A DNA stretch of 7,850 nt from JBDNDK01 sp046719185 (GCA_046719185.1 JBDNDK010000113.1:1-7850); one strand, 5' to 3'; shown: positions 1-6,788, counted from the stretch's first letter. Program-made: numbers and translations. The notes: generated from the sequence alone by a model not told the origin.

Positions 1-384
1 CTATTTTTTGGATTTACATACAGGGCATTCATCATTGCTCAAAAATCAAAGAGCAGTTATGGTAGTTTGCTTGCAATAGGGTGTATGTCAATGATATCTG
101 TGCAGGCTATTATAAACATTTCTGTTACCTGCAATATTTTGCCATCAACAGGTCTCACTTTGCCATACATCAGCTATGGTGGCACATCTTTAATTACATC
201 TTTAATACTGGCTGGTCTATTATTGTCTGTTTCAAGGCATGTGGATATAGATCTGGAAGGAAATAAAAATAATGAAAATTATGTTGACAGGAGGGGGAAC
301 GGGGGGGCATATATATCCGGCAATAAGTATAGGTCAAGCTATAAGAGAAATGCTACCAGAAGCGGACATCCTGTTCGGAGGTAG
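1..384 (+). CDS. ftsW: FtsW septal peptidoglycan glycosyltransferase, C-terminal part (5' end outside the window)
   Basis: This is the last 127 residues of a SEDS-family protein that polymerises lipid II at the division septum with a partner class B PBP. The family usually has about 360-400 residues, so roughly two thirds lie upstream. The frame is open from base 1. The SEDS signature is clear: QAIINISV at residues 35-42, then LPSTGLTLPYISYGGTS at 47-63, with hydrophobic membrane segments at about 22-46 and 63-78. RodA and SpoVE share these motifs; I choose FtsW because murG follows directly. After SRH (78-80) the frame stays open for another 47 residues, the last 37 of which overlap murG. 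The end of this tail is basic, with nine Lys/Arg in the last 31 residues. Whether the tail is native or the result of a frame error is uncertain: one reading frame over, stops at 264 and 270 would end the gene just before murG. Confidence 0.93.
   Translation, partial: LFFGFTYRAFIIAQKSKSSYGSLLAIGCMSMISVQAIINISVTCNILPSTGLTLPYISYGGTSLITSLILAGLLLSVSRHVDIDLEGNKNNENYVDRRGNGGAYISGNKYRSSYKRNATRSGHPVRR
255..260 (+). promoter_or_regulatory. Ribosome binding site of murG, inside ftsW
   Basis: GGAAGG lies 11 bases before the ATG at 272, within the ftsW reading frame. It supports the murG start, which is also fixed by the conserved N-terminal motif of MurG. Confidence 0.6.
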
Positions 385-1369
385 CGAGCACGGACCTGAA
401 AAAAAAATTGCATCAGATGCTGGATTCAATTTTGTAGCAATTCCTAGTTCTCCGCTTTTAAAATCTTCTTTATTTAGAAACATGAACTCTTTTGGAAAGC
501 TAATATCTGGAATTTTCAAGGCAAAAAAAATATTAAATGATTTTAATCCTGATATTTTAATTGGAACTGGTGGATATACAACTGCTGCATTCATTATTGC
601 TCAAAAAATAAGAAAAGGCAAAGTTGTCATTCATGAACAGAATGCTGTTCCTGGCAGAACAAATTTATGGCTTTCAAGGATTGCTGACAAAATATGTATT
701 TCTTTTGAAAGCAGTATATCATATTTCAAAAGAGAAAAAGCTGAATTTACTGGTATGCCTATAAGAAGAGATTTTTTATCACTTCCAACAAAAAAGGAAG
801 CGAGAGAAATACTTGGTCTTGATGAAGATGCATTTACAATATTAGTTGTAGGTGGGAGTCAAGGTGCAAAAAAATTAAATGATATAATGATAGCAGTTTG
901 GTCCTTAATTGATGATGGAAAAACACAAGTTCTGCATCAGGTTGGAGATAAAAATCTTGAAAATGTAAAGGAATTAGAGATTCCTAATAAATATATGTAT
1001 CATCTTGAAGCATATATAGATATGCCAAAGGCTGTTGCAGCAGCAGATTTAATTATTAGCAGAAGTGGTGCATCATCACTTGCTGAAATTACTGTTGCAG
1101 GTGTGCCGTCAATTTTAATACCTTATCCATATGCCTATGCTGATCATCAGAGACATAATGCAGGATTTATTGCAAATAGGGGAGCAGCAATTGTAATTGA
1201 AGAAAAAATACTTTCTTGTGATATATTATCGAATAGAATTATAGAATTAAGAAAGAAAAAAGATGTATTAGAATCTATGGCTAATCAAAGTAGAAACTTA
1301 GCAAGACCTGATGCGGCAAAAAGAGTAGTGAAGATAGTAGTTGATCTCATTAATAAATCAAAACAATAA
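272..1369 (+). CDS. murG: MurG, UDP-GlcNAc:MurNAc-pentapeptide-undecaprenol GlcNAc transferase (lipid II synthase)
   Basis: MurG adds GlcNAc to lipid I to make lipid II on the cytoplasmic face of the membrane. The 365-residue length is normal for this GT28, GT-B fold family. The N-terminal glycine loop GGGTGGHIYP is at residues 7-16 and starts the acceptor domain. A second glycine loop, IGTGGYTT, is at 97-104 and HEQNAVPGRTN at 121-131. The donor domain follows, with VVGGSQGAKKLN at 192-203 and the UDP-GlcNAc site from SRSGASSLAEI (263-273) to PYPYAYADHQRHNA (284-297), including Glu272 and Gln293. The usual TGNPVR motif reads TGMPIR (160-165), with Met in place of Asn. The start lies 113 bases upstream of the ftsW stop, so translation probably begins at an internal site within ftsW. 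The first 45 or so codons are richer in G and C than the rest and include a run of seven G at 301-307. Identification is secure. Confidence 0.98.
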   Translation: MKIMLTGGGTGGHIYPAISIGQAIREMLPEADILFGGSEHGPEKKIASDAGFNFVAIPSSPLLKSSLFRNMNSFGKLISGIFKAKKILNDFNPDILIGTGGYTTAAFIIAQKIRKGKVVIHEQNAVPGRTNLWLSRIADKICISFESSISYFKREKAEFTGMPIRRDFLSLPTKKEAREILGLDEDAFTILVVGGSQGAKKLNDIMIAVWSLIDDGKTQVLHQVGDKNLENVKELEIPNKYMYHLEAYIDMPKAVAAADLIISRSGASSLAEITVAGVPSILIPYPYAYADHQRHNAGFIANRGAAIVIEEKILSCDILSNRIIELRKKKDVLESMANQSRNLARPDAAKRVVKIVVDLINKSKQ

Positions 1370-1389
1370 AATTATAGGTTAAGATTATA

Positions 1390-2763
1390 ATGATTGAAGG
1401 GAAAAAGTTTTTTTTTACAGGTATTGGTGGATGTGGAATGAGCGGAATTGCATCAATTCTGCATTCAAAGGGATATGAAATAAGTGGTTCAGACAAAACC
1501 TATACTTCTACTGTTGAAAGATTAAAAAATCAAGGTATCGATGTATATATTGGTCACAGTAGAGAAAACATAAAAGATATTGATGTATTAGTTTATACTG
1601 CTGCAGTTTCAGATGATAACCCAGAAATTATTGAGGCAAGAAAAAGAAATATAAGAGTGATTGAGAGAGCTGAGATGTTGGGTTATTTGATGGAAGGATA
1701 TAAGCATAGAATAGGTGTTACAGGAACGCATGGCAAGACTACTGTATCAAGCATGATAGCAGTTATATTGAGTCTATGTAACTCACAACCTACAGCAGTT
1801 ATTGGTGGTGATGTTCAACTATATAATACTAATGCTATACTTGGTGATAGTGATATTATTGTTGCAGAAGCTTGTGAAGCTTATGGGTCATTTCTACACC
1901 TTAGACCAACAATTTCTGTTATTACAAACATTGAATCAGAACATTTGGACTATTATAAGACTTTTGAAAACATAGTATCAGCTTTCTCAAAGTATATCGA
2001 AAATACAGACAAAGATGGTTGTGTTATTGGTTGTGTTGATGATACTACAATAAAAAGACTTTTTTCAACCTCAGACAGAAAGAATATCTCATATGGGTTA
2101 GATATATCTTATAATTTTTCTGCTCAAAACATTGATGTTAGTAAGCCATCACCAACCTTTGATTTATATTTAGATGGTGTTAATAATGGCAGAGTGGTTC
2201 TTAATATACCCGGCTTACATAATGTTATTAATTCACTTGCTGCAATTGCTGCATGTGTTGAAATGGGTCTAGAGATAGATAAAATAAAAAATGCTTTAGC
2301 ACAATACACATCAGTAAAGAGAAGATTTGAAAAGCTATATGATCAGAATGACATCCTAATTATTGATGATTATGCACATCATCCTACTGAGCTCAAAAGC
2401 ACATTAACAACTGCTAAAAAATCATATAAAAAGAGAGTAATTGCCATATTCCAGCCTCATTTGTATTCAAGAACAAAAGATTTCAAACTAGATTTTGCTT
2501 CAGCCTTATCAATTGCAGATAAAGTGATAGTATCTGCCATATATGCCTCACGAGAAAAATATGATGAGTCAATTAGTGGGAAAGAAATTGTTGACATATT
2601 AAAATCCAATGGCTACTCCGATGCAGAATATATGGAAAATATGGATGAAATTATAGACCATCTTTTTCCTAATATTCAGCCTAATGATATGATATTAACT
2701 ATTGGTGCAGGTGATATTAGAAATACTGCAATTGAGCTTATTGAGAGACTCCAAAAAAGGTAG
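1390..2763 (+). CDS. murC: MurC, UDP-N-acetylmuramate--L-alanine ligase
   Basis: MurC is the cytoplasmic ATP-dependent ligase that adds L-Ala to UDP-MurNAc, the first step of stem peptide assembly. At 457 residues it has the usual length. The N-terminal UDP-binding Rossmann domain begins with TGIGGCGMSGIA (10-21). The Mur ligase ATP loop GVTGTHGKTT is at 109-118. The central domain carries EACEAYGSFL (160-169), ITNIESEHLDYY (178-189) and GLHNVINSLAAIA (275-287). The C-terminal domain has DDYAHHPTEL (326-335), FQPHLYSRT (354-362) and GAGDI (439-443). GIGGxGM, DDYAHHPTE and QPHLYSRT separate MurC from MurD, MurE and MurF. EACEAYG replaces the more familiar EADESDG form. The gene starts 20 bases after murG with only a weak AGG upstream, so it may rely on coupling to murG translation. 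Confidence 0.98.
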   Translation: MIEGKKFFFTGIGGCGMSGIASILHSKGYEISGSDKTYTSTVERLKNQGIDVYIGHSRENIKDIDVLVYTAAVSDDNPEIIEARKRNIRVIERAEMLGYLMEGYKHRIGVTGTHGKTTVSSMIAVILSLCNSQPTAVIGGDVQLYNTNAILGDSDIIVAEACEAYGSFLHLRPTISVITNIESEHLDYYKTFENIVSAFSKYIENTDKDGCVIGCVDDTTIKRLFSTSDRKNISYGLDISYNFSAQNIDVSKPSPTFDLYLDGVNNGRVVLNIPGLHNVINSLAAIAACVEMGLEIDKIKNALAQYTSVKRRFEKLYDQNDILIIDDYAHHPTELKSTLTTAKKSYKKRVIAIFQPHLYSRTKDFKLDFASALSIADKVIVSAIYASREKYDESISGKEIVDILKSNGYSDAEYMENMDEIIDHLFPNIQPNDMILTIGAGDIRNTAIELIERLQKR

Positions 2764-2773
2764 CAGATAACAA

Positions 2774-3676
2774 ATGAACCATATTGAATACATAAAAAAT
2801 ACAATTAAAGGCTATGTTAATGAAAATGAAATAATGGCAAATCATACTACATTGGGTGTAGGTGGACCTGCTGATATATTTGTTGATGTAACTACAGAGT
2901 TAGAACTAAGTAATCTTATTTCATATTTGCATACAAACAATATTCCATGGACAATTTTGGGTGATGGTACAAATCTTTTAGTATCGGATAAAGGTATTAG
3001 AGGAACAGTGATTAAGTTATCAGGTGAATTAAAACAAATCAAGGTTGAAGATACGAAAATCATAGCGGGGGCTGGTGCAAGAATATCTGATGTTGCTGAT
3101 ATAGCTGCAAAAAACAATCTCACTGGTCTTGAAGGTGTTGGAACAGTTCCTGGTACAGTTGGTGGTGCAATTGTAATGAATGCTGGAACTCATAGTGGTT
3201 ATATAGATGTTGTAACTAAAAGAGTTGGAGTTGTTACAAATACTGGTGAAATAAAAGTATTTTCAAAAGAAGATTGTGGTTTTACATATAGAAATAGCCT
3301 GTTTCAGGAAAATAAAGAATTAATGGTAACTTGGGCTGAATTTAGTCTTACCATTGGTAATGGAGAAAATATAAGGAATCATTTAGATGGTGTAAGAAAA
3401 CATAGAGCTGAAACTCAGCCAAAAGGAAAAAGTGCAGGTTGTTTTTTTAAAAACCTTCCTGATAGAAGTGCTGGCAAACTAATTGAGGATGCCGGATGTA
3501 AAGGTATGAGATTAGGTGGTGCATTAGTATCAGATATTCATGCTAATTTTATAATTAATGATTCTAATGCAACTGCAGAAGATTTATACAAACTTGCTGA
3601 GCAGGTGAGAAAAAAAGTAAAAGAAAAATTTGATGTTGAATTGAAATATGAAGTGAGGCTCTTAGGTGAATGGTAG
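2774..3676 (+). CDS. murB: MurB, UDP-N-acetylenolpyruvoylglucosamine reductase (type II-like)
   Basis: MurB is the FAD- and NADPH-dependent enzyme that reduces UDP-GlcNAc-enolpyruvate to UDP-MurNAc, just before MurC. Its 300 residues suggest the shorter type II enzymes rather than the E. coli form of about 340. NHTTLGVGGPADIFV (23-37), ILGDGTNLLVSD (61-72) and GLEGVGTVPGTVGGAIVMNAG (118-138) form the FAD domain. TYRNSLF (171-177) contains the conserved YRxS with Arg173. SAGCFFKN (220-227) is the catalytic loop, with Cys223 where E. coli MurB has Ser229 in AGSFFKNP. Glu293 near the C terminus (YEVRLLG) matches the conserved active-site Glu. The gene begins 10 bases after the murC stop. An AAGG at the very end of murC, 13 bases before the ATG, is a plausible but distant ribosome site. 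Confidence 0.97.
   Translation: MNHIEYIKNTIKGYVNENEIMANHTTLGVGGPADIFVDVTTELELSNLISYLHTNNIPWTILGDGTNLLVSDKGIRGTVIKLSGELKQIKVEDTKIIAGAGARISDVADIAAKNNLTGLEGVGTVPGTVGGAIVMNAGTHSGYIDVVTKRVGVVTNTGEIKVFSKEDCGFTYRNSLFQENKELMVTWAEFSLTIGNGENIRNHLDGVRKHRAETQPKGKSAGCFFKNLPDRSAGKLIEDAGCKGMRLGGALVSDIHANFIINDSNATAEDLYKLAEQVRKKVKEKFDVELKYEVRLLGEW
3655..3676 (+). promoter_or_regulatory. murB-ddl translational coupling junction
   Basis: GAGG at 3655-3658 is a ribosome site 11 bases before the ddl ATG at 3670. The bases ATGGTAG (3670-3676) hold both the ddl start and the murB stop, a 7-base overlap that suggests coupled translation and roughly matched output of the two enzymes. Confidence 0.6.
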
Positions 3677-4722
3677 AAAATAAAAAAATTAAAGTTGCTG
3701 TTTTGATGGGTGGTGCATCATCTGAAAGAGAAATATCATTATCTACAGGTAAACAAGTTTTTAATGCACTTGATAGAAATAAATATGAAGTTGTTGCAAT
3801 TGATGCTGGTTCTTTAGAAGGTTCTACTTTAAGATATGATAAACAGGCTAATGTCAAAATTGATGCTGTAGAAGCTGCAAAAAAAGAGCTTGAAGATACT
3901 ATTAAATTAGAATCTTTTAATAGCATACTGACTCTTGATAAAAAGAAAAGACCGGATGTTGTGTTTATTGCACTACATGGCAAATATGGTGAAGATGGAT
4001 GTGTGCAAGGATTTTTAGAGCTTATGGGATTAAAATATACTGGCTCTGGTGTGTTGGCTAGTTCTCTTGCAATGGACAAATCTCAGACTAAAAAAATGTT
4101 ATCTGCTAGTGGAATAAGAGTCATACCATCAGTTGATTTTACCTATAAAAATTATGAATCTCTTGATAAAATAATCCCTGAAATAGAAAAATTAGAATTT
4201 CCTGTGATAATTAAACCAAGTAGGCAGGGTTCTACTATAGGAATGTTGAAGGTATCTAGTAAAGATATGTTGAAAGAATCTATTGTAGAATCAGCAAGGT
4301 ATGATAGGCAAATAGTGGTTGAAAAATTTATTGAAGGCTGTGAATTGACTGTAAGTGTTATGGGAAATGATTCTCCGTATGCACTGCCTGTAGTTGAGAT
4401 TGTGCCCAAAAGTGGTTTTTATGACTATCATGCTAAGTATACACCGGGTGCTACTGATGAAATAGTGCCTGCTAGGATATCTGATGAGCAAACAAGGTTA
4501 GCACAAAAAACTGCTATAGATTCTTATAAAGCAATAGGGTGTAAAGGATATGCTAGAGTTGATATAATTATGGATAATGATAGCAATATGAATGTCTTGG
4601 AGATAAATACAATTCCGGGTATGACACCAACAAGTTTGTTGCCAAGAGCAGCTCAAGCAGCCGGGAAAGATTTTGTAGATTTGCTTGATGAAATAATATC
4701 TTATGCTTTAGAAGAGGTGTAA
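3670..4722 (+). CDS. ddl: Ddl, D-alanine--D-alanine ligase
   Basis: Ddl is the cytoplasmic ATP-grasp enzyme that joins two D-alanines for the end of the peptidoglycan stem peptide. The length of 350 residues is normal. The N-terminal domain has MGGASSEREISLSTG (13-27), with Glu19 for the first D-Ala, and ALHGKYGEDGCVQGFLE (101-117). YTGSGVLASSLAMDK (123-137) leads into the ATP-grasp fold with IIKPSRQGSTIG (180-191) and EKFIEGCELTV (218-228). The omega loop FYDYHAKYTPG (250-260) keeps Lys256-Tyr257. In E. coli DdlB the Tyr of this pair favours D-Ala-D-Ala, whereas Phe or His at this point marks D-lactate ligases. ARVDIIMD (295-302) and LEINTIPGMTPTSLLP (310-325), with Glu311 and Asn313 as metal ligands, complete the active site. 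The sequence therefore predicts a normal vancomycin-sensitive D-Ala-D-Ala terminus. Confidence 0.97.
   Translation: MVENKKIKVAVLMGGASSEREISLSTGKQVFNALDRNKYEVVAIDAGSLEGSTLRYDKQANVKIDAVEAAKKELEDTIKLESFNSILTLDKKKRPDVVFIALHGKYGEDGCVQGFLELMGLKYTGSGVLASSLAMDKSQTKKMLSASGIRVIPSVDFTYKNYESLDKIIPEIEKLEFPVIIKPSRQGSTIGMLKVSSKDMLKESIVESARYDRQIVVEKFIEGCELTVSVMGNDSPYALPVVEIVPKSGFYDYHAKYTPGATDEIVPARISDEQTRLAQKTAIDSYKAIGCKGYARVDIIMDNDSNMNVLEINTIPGMTPTSLLPRAAQAAGKDFVDLLDEIISYALEEV
4711..4717 (+). promoter_or_regulatory. Ribosome binding site deciding the GTG start of ftsQ
   Basis: GAAGAGG at the end of ddl lies 7 bases before the GTG at 4725. The TTG at 4723 overlapping this site is followed at once by TGA, so GTG is the supported start. 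Confidence 0.65.
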
Positions 4723-4724
4723 TT

Positions 4725-5525
4725 GTGAGAAGCCACGGAAGGCGAAAATACACTGTAAATAAAAGGTTTAATAAAAGACCAAGAAATAGACAAAAGCCAA
4801 ACTATATCTTGCTTTTTTTTATTCTTGTCGTTTCTTCTTTGCTAAGTGGTGGTGTATCTTATCTATTAAGCTCTGATGAGTTTGATATTACTAAAATTTC
4901 ATTTTCTGGGAATAGACTTTTAGATTCAGAAATAATAGATACAGAGTGTAGATATGCTGTTGGACAGAATATTTATATTTTATCAAAAGAAAAACTTGAG
5001 AATAAAATATTAAAACATTCCCAAGTTGAAGAAGTTAAAATTAAAAAGAAATTGCCAGCAGATATAGAAATTTATATAAAAGAAAAAACACCAGTTGCAA
5101 TTGTTAGTGATGGAAAAAATTTTTATTTAGCTGATAAAAATAGATATCTATTTCATCAAATAAAATTAGATAACAATAATAAATTACCACTAATAGAATT
5201 AGCAGGGATTAAAAATCTCAAAGTTGGTGAATATTGTAATTCAAATAGATTAAAATGGTCATATGAATTGCTGGGATATGCAAAAAATGAAATGGTTAAT
5301 GTATCAAAAATTTCTGTTGACCATAGTGGTAATATATGCTTAAATATGGGCAAGAATTTATATGTGAAAATGGGTCAGCCAGATGACTTGGAAAGAAAAG
5401 TATCTCTATTAAGAGCTACTTTGGTTTATAGACCATCTATTGCAAAGAAAGCTTTATATATTGATTTAAGTTGTCCGAAAGCTCCTGTTTGGAAGCCAAA
5501 AGAATCTGAACAATTATCATCATAA
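4725..5525 (+). CDS. ftsQ: FtsQ/DivIB cell division protein
   Basis: FtsQ (DivIB in Gram-positives) is a bitopic membrane protein that bridges early and late divisome components and binds FtsB/DivIC and FtsL outside the membrane. The 266 residues show the family layout. A cytoplasmic tail of about 26 residues holds 11 Lys/Arg. One membrane helix lies at about 27-49. A POTRA domain spans about 53-122, from FDITKISFSGN through VEEVKIKKKLPADIEIYIKEKTPVAIV. The FtsQ beta domain follows to about 252, with YLADKNRYLF (134-143) and a closing strand ALYIDLSCP (243-251). The short tail contains two Pro and several Ser. Sequence identity in this family is low, so the call rests on architecture, the POTRA pattern and the position between ddl and ftsA. 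The gene starts two bases after the ddl stop. The GTG start may lower expression, which fits a low-copy divisome protein. Confidence 0.93.
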   Translation: MRSHGRRKYTVNKRFNKRPRNRQKPNYILLFFILVVSSLLSGGVSYLLSSDEFDITKISFSGNRLLDSEIIDTECRYAVGQNIYILSKEKLENKILKHSQVEEVKIKKKLPADIEIYIKEKTPVAIVSDGKNFYLADKNRYLFHQIKLDNNNKLPLIELAGIKNLKVGEYCNSNRLKWSYELLGYAKNEMVNVSKISVDHSGNICLNMGKNLYVKMGQPDDLERKVSLLRATLVYRPSIAKKALYIDLSCPKAPVWKPKESEQLSS

Positions 5526-5541
5526 AGATTGGTGTTTTATA

Positions 5542-6300
5542 ATGTCGACAATACCTACTAAGCTCAGAGGGAAATCTTGGGTAATACAACTTACAATCCT
5601 GTGTATAATTTTAGGAATGCTGCTGGCAATGTCAATGAAATCTACAAGGGATGCTGCTGTTGTTGGTGAACCAAGCAGACTTCCTGTTATGAGAGCTGAG
5701 TATAGAATTATAAAACAAGAAAATGAGAAACTAGAGAATGAAATAAATCAGCTTAGAGCTGAAAATGATAGGATCGTAAAAGAATTAGCAGCGGGTATTA
5801 GCGGAACTGAAAGTCTTGAAAAAGCATTAAATGATGCAAAAATGTTAGCAGGATTAGTTGCTGTTACTGGTCCTGGAATAGTTGTAACTTTATCTGATAG
5901 TCCAAAGCTACCAGCAACTGAAAGAAGACCTGAAGTTATAAATAATTATCTCGTGCATGATTATGATGTAAGAGAGGTTTGCAATATATTATTTACTGCT
6001 GGAGCAGAGGCAGTTTCTGTAGATGATCAAAGATTGATTGCTACATCATCTATCAGATGTGCGGGAGAAGTATGTTTGGTTAATACCGTTCAACTCACTT
6101 CTCCATTTGTGATTAAAGCAATTGGAAAACCTGATGATTTGAAGAGTGCATTGGAAACACCTGGAATTCCTATTGAAGGACTTTTCCTTTTAGATATGAT
6201 AAGTATAAAAAAAGAAGACTCAGTTAAGATTCCTGCATTTAAGGGTAGTACTAGATTTAATTATGCAAAGCCTGTTCCGGAAATTGAAAAAGAAGACTAA
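5542..6300 (+). CDS. DUF881 family membrane-anchored coiled-coil protein (YlxW/YlxX-like)
   Basis: This 252-residue protein belongs to DUF881, whose members sit next to ftsQ/divIB in Gram-positive dcw clusters (ylxW and ylxX in B. subtilis). Its biochemical role is not known. A short positive N-terminal stretch (Lys7, Arg9, Lys11) is followed by one membrane helix at about 13-31, placing the rest outside the cytoplasm. Residues 52-103 are rich in Glu, Lys, Asn and regularly spaced Ile/Leu, which suggests a coiled coil. The DUF881 core follows: LAGLVAVTGPGIVVTLSD (102-119), INNYLVHDYDVREVCNILFTAGAEAVSVDDQRL (133-165), the conserved IRCAGEVCLVN (171-181) and IKAIGKPDDLKSALETPG (191-208). The layout resembles divisome scaffold proteins, but that is inference. 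GGTG 7 bases before the ATG supports the start. There is one copy here, while B. subtilis has two in tandem. Confidence 0.93.
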   Translation: MSTIPTKLRGKSWVIQLTILCIILGMLLAMSMKSTRDAAVVGEPSRLPVMRAEYRIIKQENEKLENEINQLRAENDRIVKELAAGISGTESLEKALNDAKMLAGLVAVTGPGIVVTLSDSPKLPATERRPEVINNYLVHDYDVREVCNILFTAGAEAVSVDDQRLIATSSIRCAGEVCLVNTVQLTSPFVIKAIGKPDDLKSALETPGIPIEGLFLLDMISIKKEDSVKIPAFKGSTRFNYAKPVPEIEKED

Positions 6301-6333
6301 TCTCAAATTTCTGCATTAAATAATCTAAAAATA

Positions 6334-6362
6334 TTAAAAAACAACTGATTTTGATGTATTAT
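6334..6362 (+). promoter_or_regulatory. Candidate housekeeping-type promoter upstream of sbp-ftsA
   Basis: TTAAAA (6334-6339, four of six matches to TTGACA) is 17 bases upstream of TATTAT (6357-6362). A perfect TATAAT overlaps at 6362-6367 but has no good -35 box at 16-18 bases. In such AT-rich sequence these matches can easily arise by chance. The placement, in the only long gap and ahead of sbp-ftsA, makes an internal promoter plausible. Confidence 0.3.
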
Positions 6363-6399
6363 ATAATCTACAGAATGAATTTTGATTTTTTTTGTGAAC

Positions 6400-6403
6400 G
6401 GAG
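6400..6403 (+). promoter_or_regulatory. Ribosome binding site of sbp
   Basis: GGAG lies 6 bases before the ATG at 6410, close to ideal spacing. It supports this start for the small protein. Confidence 0.7.
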
Positions 6404-6409
6404 ATCTGA

Positions 6410-6763
6410 ATGTTTTGGCTTCCATTGGTAGGTTTGATAACTGGATTTCTTATTGTTTGGAAATTTAGTTTTTCAATTCCTCCCCAATATGGTTCTTATT
6501 TATCATTAGCTACACTTGCAGGTCTTGATGCAATATTTGGTGGAATAAGAGCTGGCATTGAAGGGAAGTTTCACGATGATATTTTTATCTCTGGTTTTAT
6601 TGTAAATACTTTACTTGCTGCATTGCTGGCATATTTGGGTGATCAAATTGGTGTTGAATTATATACTGCAGCTGTTATTGTATTAGGTGGTAGAGTGTTT
6701 TTGAATCTATCACTTATAAGAAGATATTGGTTAACTCAGGCAAGTATTAATAGAAGTAAATAG
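6410..6763 (+). CDS. sbp: Sbp, small basic membrane protein (DUF1290)
   Basis: This 117-residue integral membrane protein matches the small basic protein family found just before ftsA in Bacillota and Actinomycetota dcw clusters. Its function is unknown. The N terminus MFWLPLVGLITGFLIVWKF is a membrane helix at about 3-19. The family core follows: IPPQYGSYLSLATLAGLDAIFGGIRAGIEGKF (23-54), with conserved GLDxxFGGIRA and EGKF, then DDIFISGFIVNTLLAALLAYLGDQIGVELY (56-85). The last hydrophobic segment, TAAVIVLGGRVFLNLSLIRRYWL (86-108), ends in a basic tail. About four membrane segments are likely. The strong pattern match and the position before ftsA make the family call secure. The gene is separated from the DUF881 gene by 109 bases, so it may head its own transcript with ftsA. 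Confidence 0.94.
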   Translation: MFWLPLVGLITGFLIVWKFSFSIPPQYGSYLSLATLAGLDAIFGGIRAGIEGKFHDDIFISGFIVNTLLAALLAYLGDQIGVELYTAAVIVLGGRVFLNLSLIRRYWLTQASINRSK

Positions 6764-6784
6764 AATTCTCAAATCTGGGATTAT

Positions 6785-6788
6785 GGAG
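6785..6788 (+). promoter_or_regulatory. Ribosome binding site deciding the TTG start of ftsA
   Basis: GGAG is 7 bases before the TTG at 6796. Two in-frame TAA codons at 6790-6795 directly precede this TTG, and the FtsA-specific motif begins a few codons later, so TTG is the only fitting start. Confidence 0.75.

Larger units (their letters stand above)
6301..6409 (+). other. Noncoding gap between the DUF881 gene and sbp
   Basis: These 109 very AT-rich bases form the largest gap in the window; every other spacer here is 32 bases or less. It contains a weak promoter candidate at 6334-6362, an AT-only 10-base palindrome at 6358-6367, a run of eight T at 6386-6393 and the sbp ribosome site at 6400-6403. 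I see no open frame of note and no GC-rich hairpin that would make the T run a terminator. Confidence 0.7.

Noticed and set aside
81..266. Second + strand frame inside ftsW
   Set aside because: The SEDS motifs are in the other frame. This frame matters only as the place where ftsW would end if a one-base shift exists.
1867..1884. Short tandem repeat with two AAGCTT sites in murC
   Set aside because: It encodes the EACEA part of a conserved motif, so the repetition follows from the protein sequence.
3564..4079. Long antisense open frame opposite murB and ddl
   Set aside because: It is the mirror of two secure, conserved genes, has no recognisable domain and no convincing ribosome site. Its Ser/Leu-rich composition is typical of antisense frames.
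3670..4722. Ddl as a D-Ala-D-Lac (vancomycin resistance type) ligase
   Set aside because: The omega loop keeps Lys-Tyr (256-257), as in D-Ala-D-Ala ligases, and no van-type neighbours are present.
6358..6367. Palindrome ATTATATAAT as an operator
   Set aside because: It is only 10 bases of A and T in a very AT-rich gap and overlaps a possible -10 box, so chance explains it well.
6386..6393. Run of eight T as a possible terminator
   Set aside because: No stable GC-bearing hairpin precedes it, and it lies just before the sbp ribosome site, where a terminator would cut off the operon.
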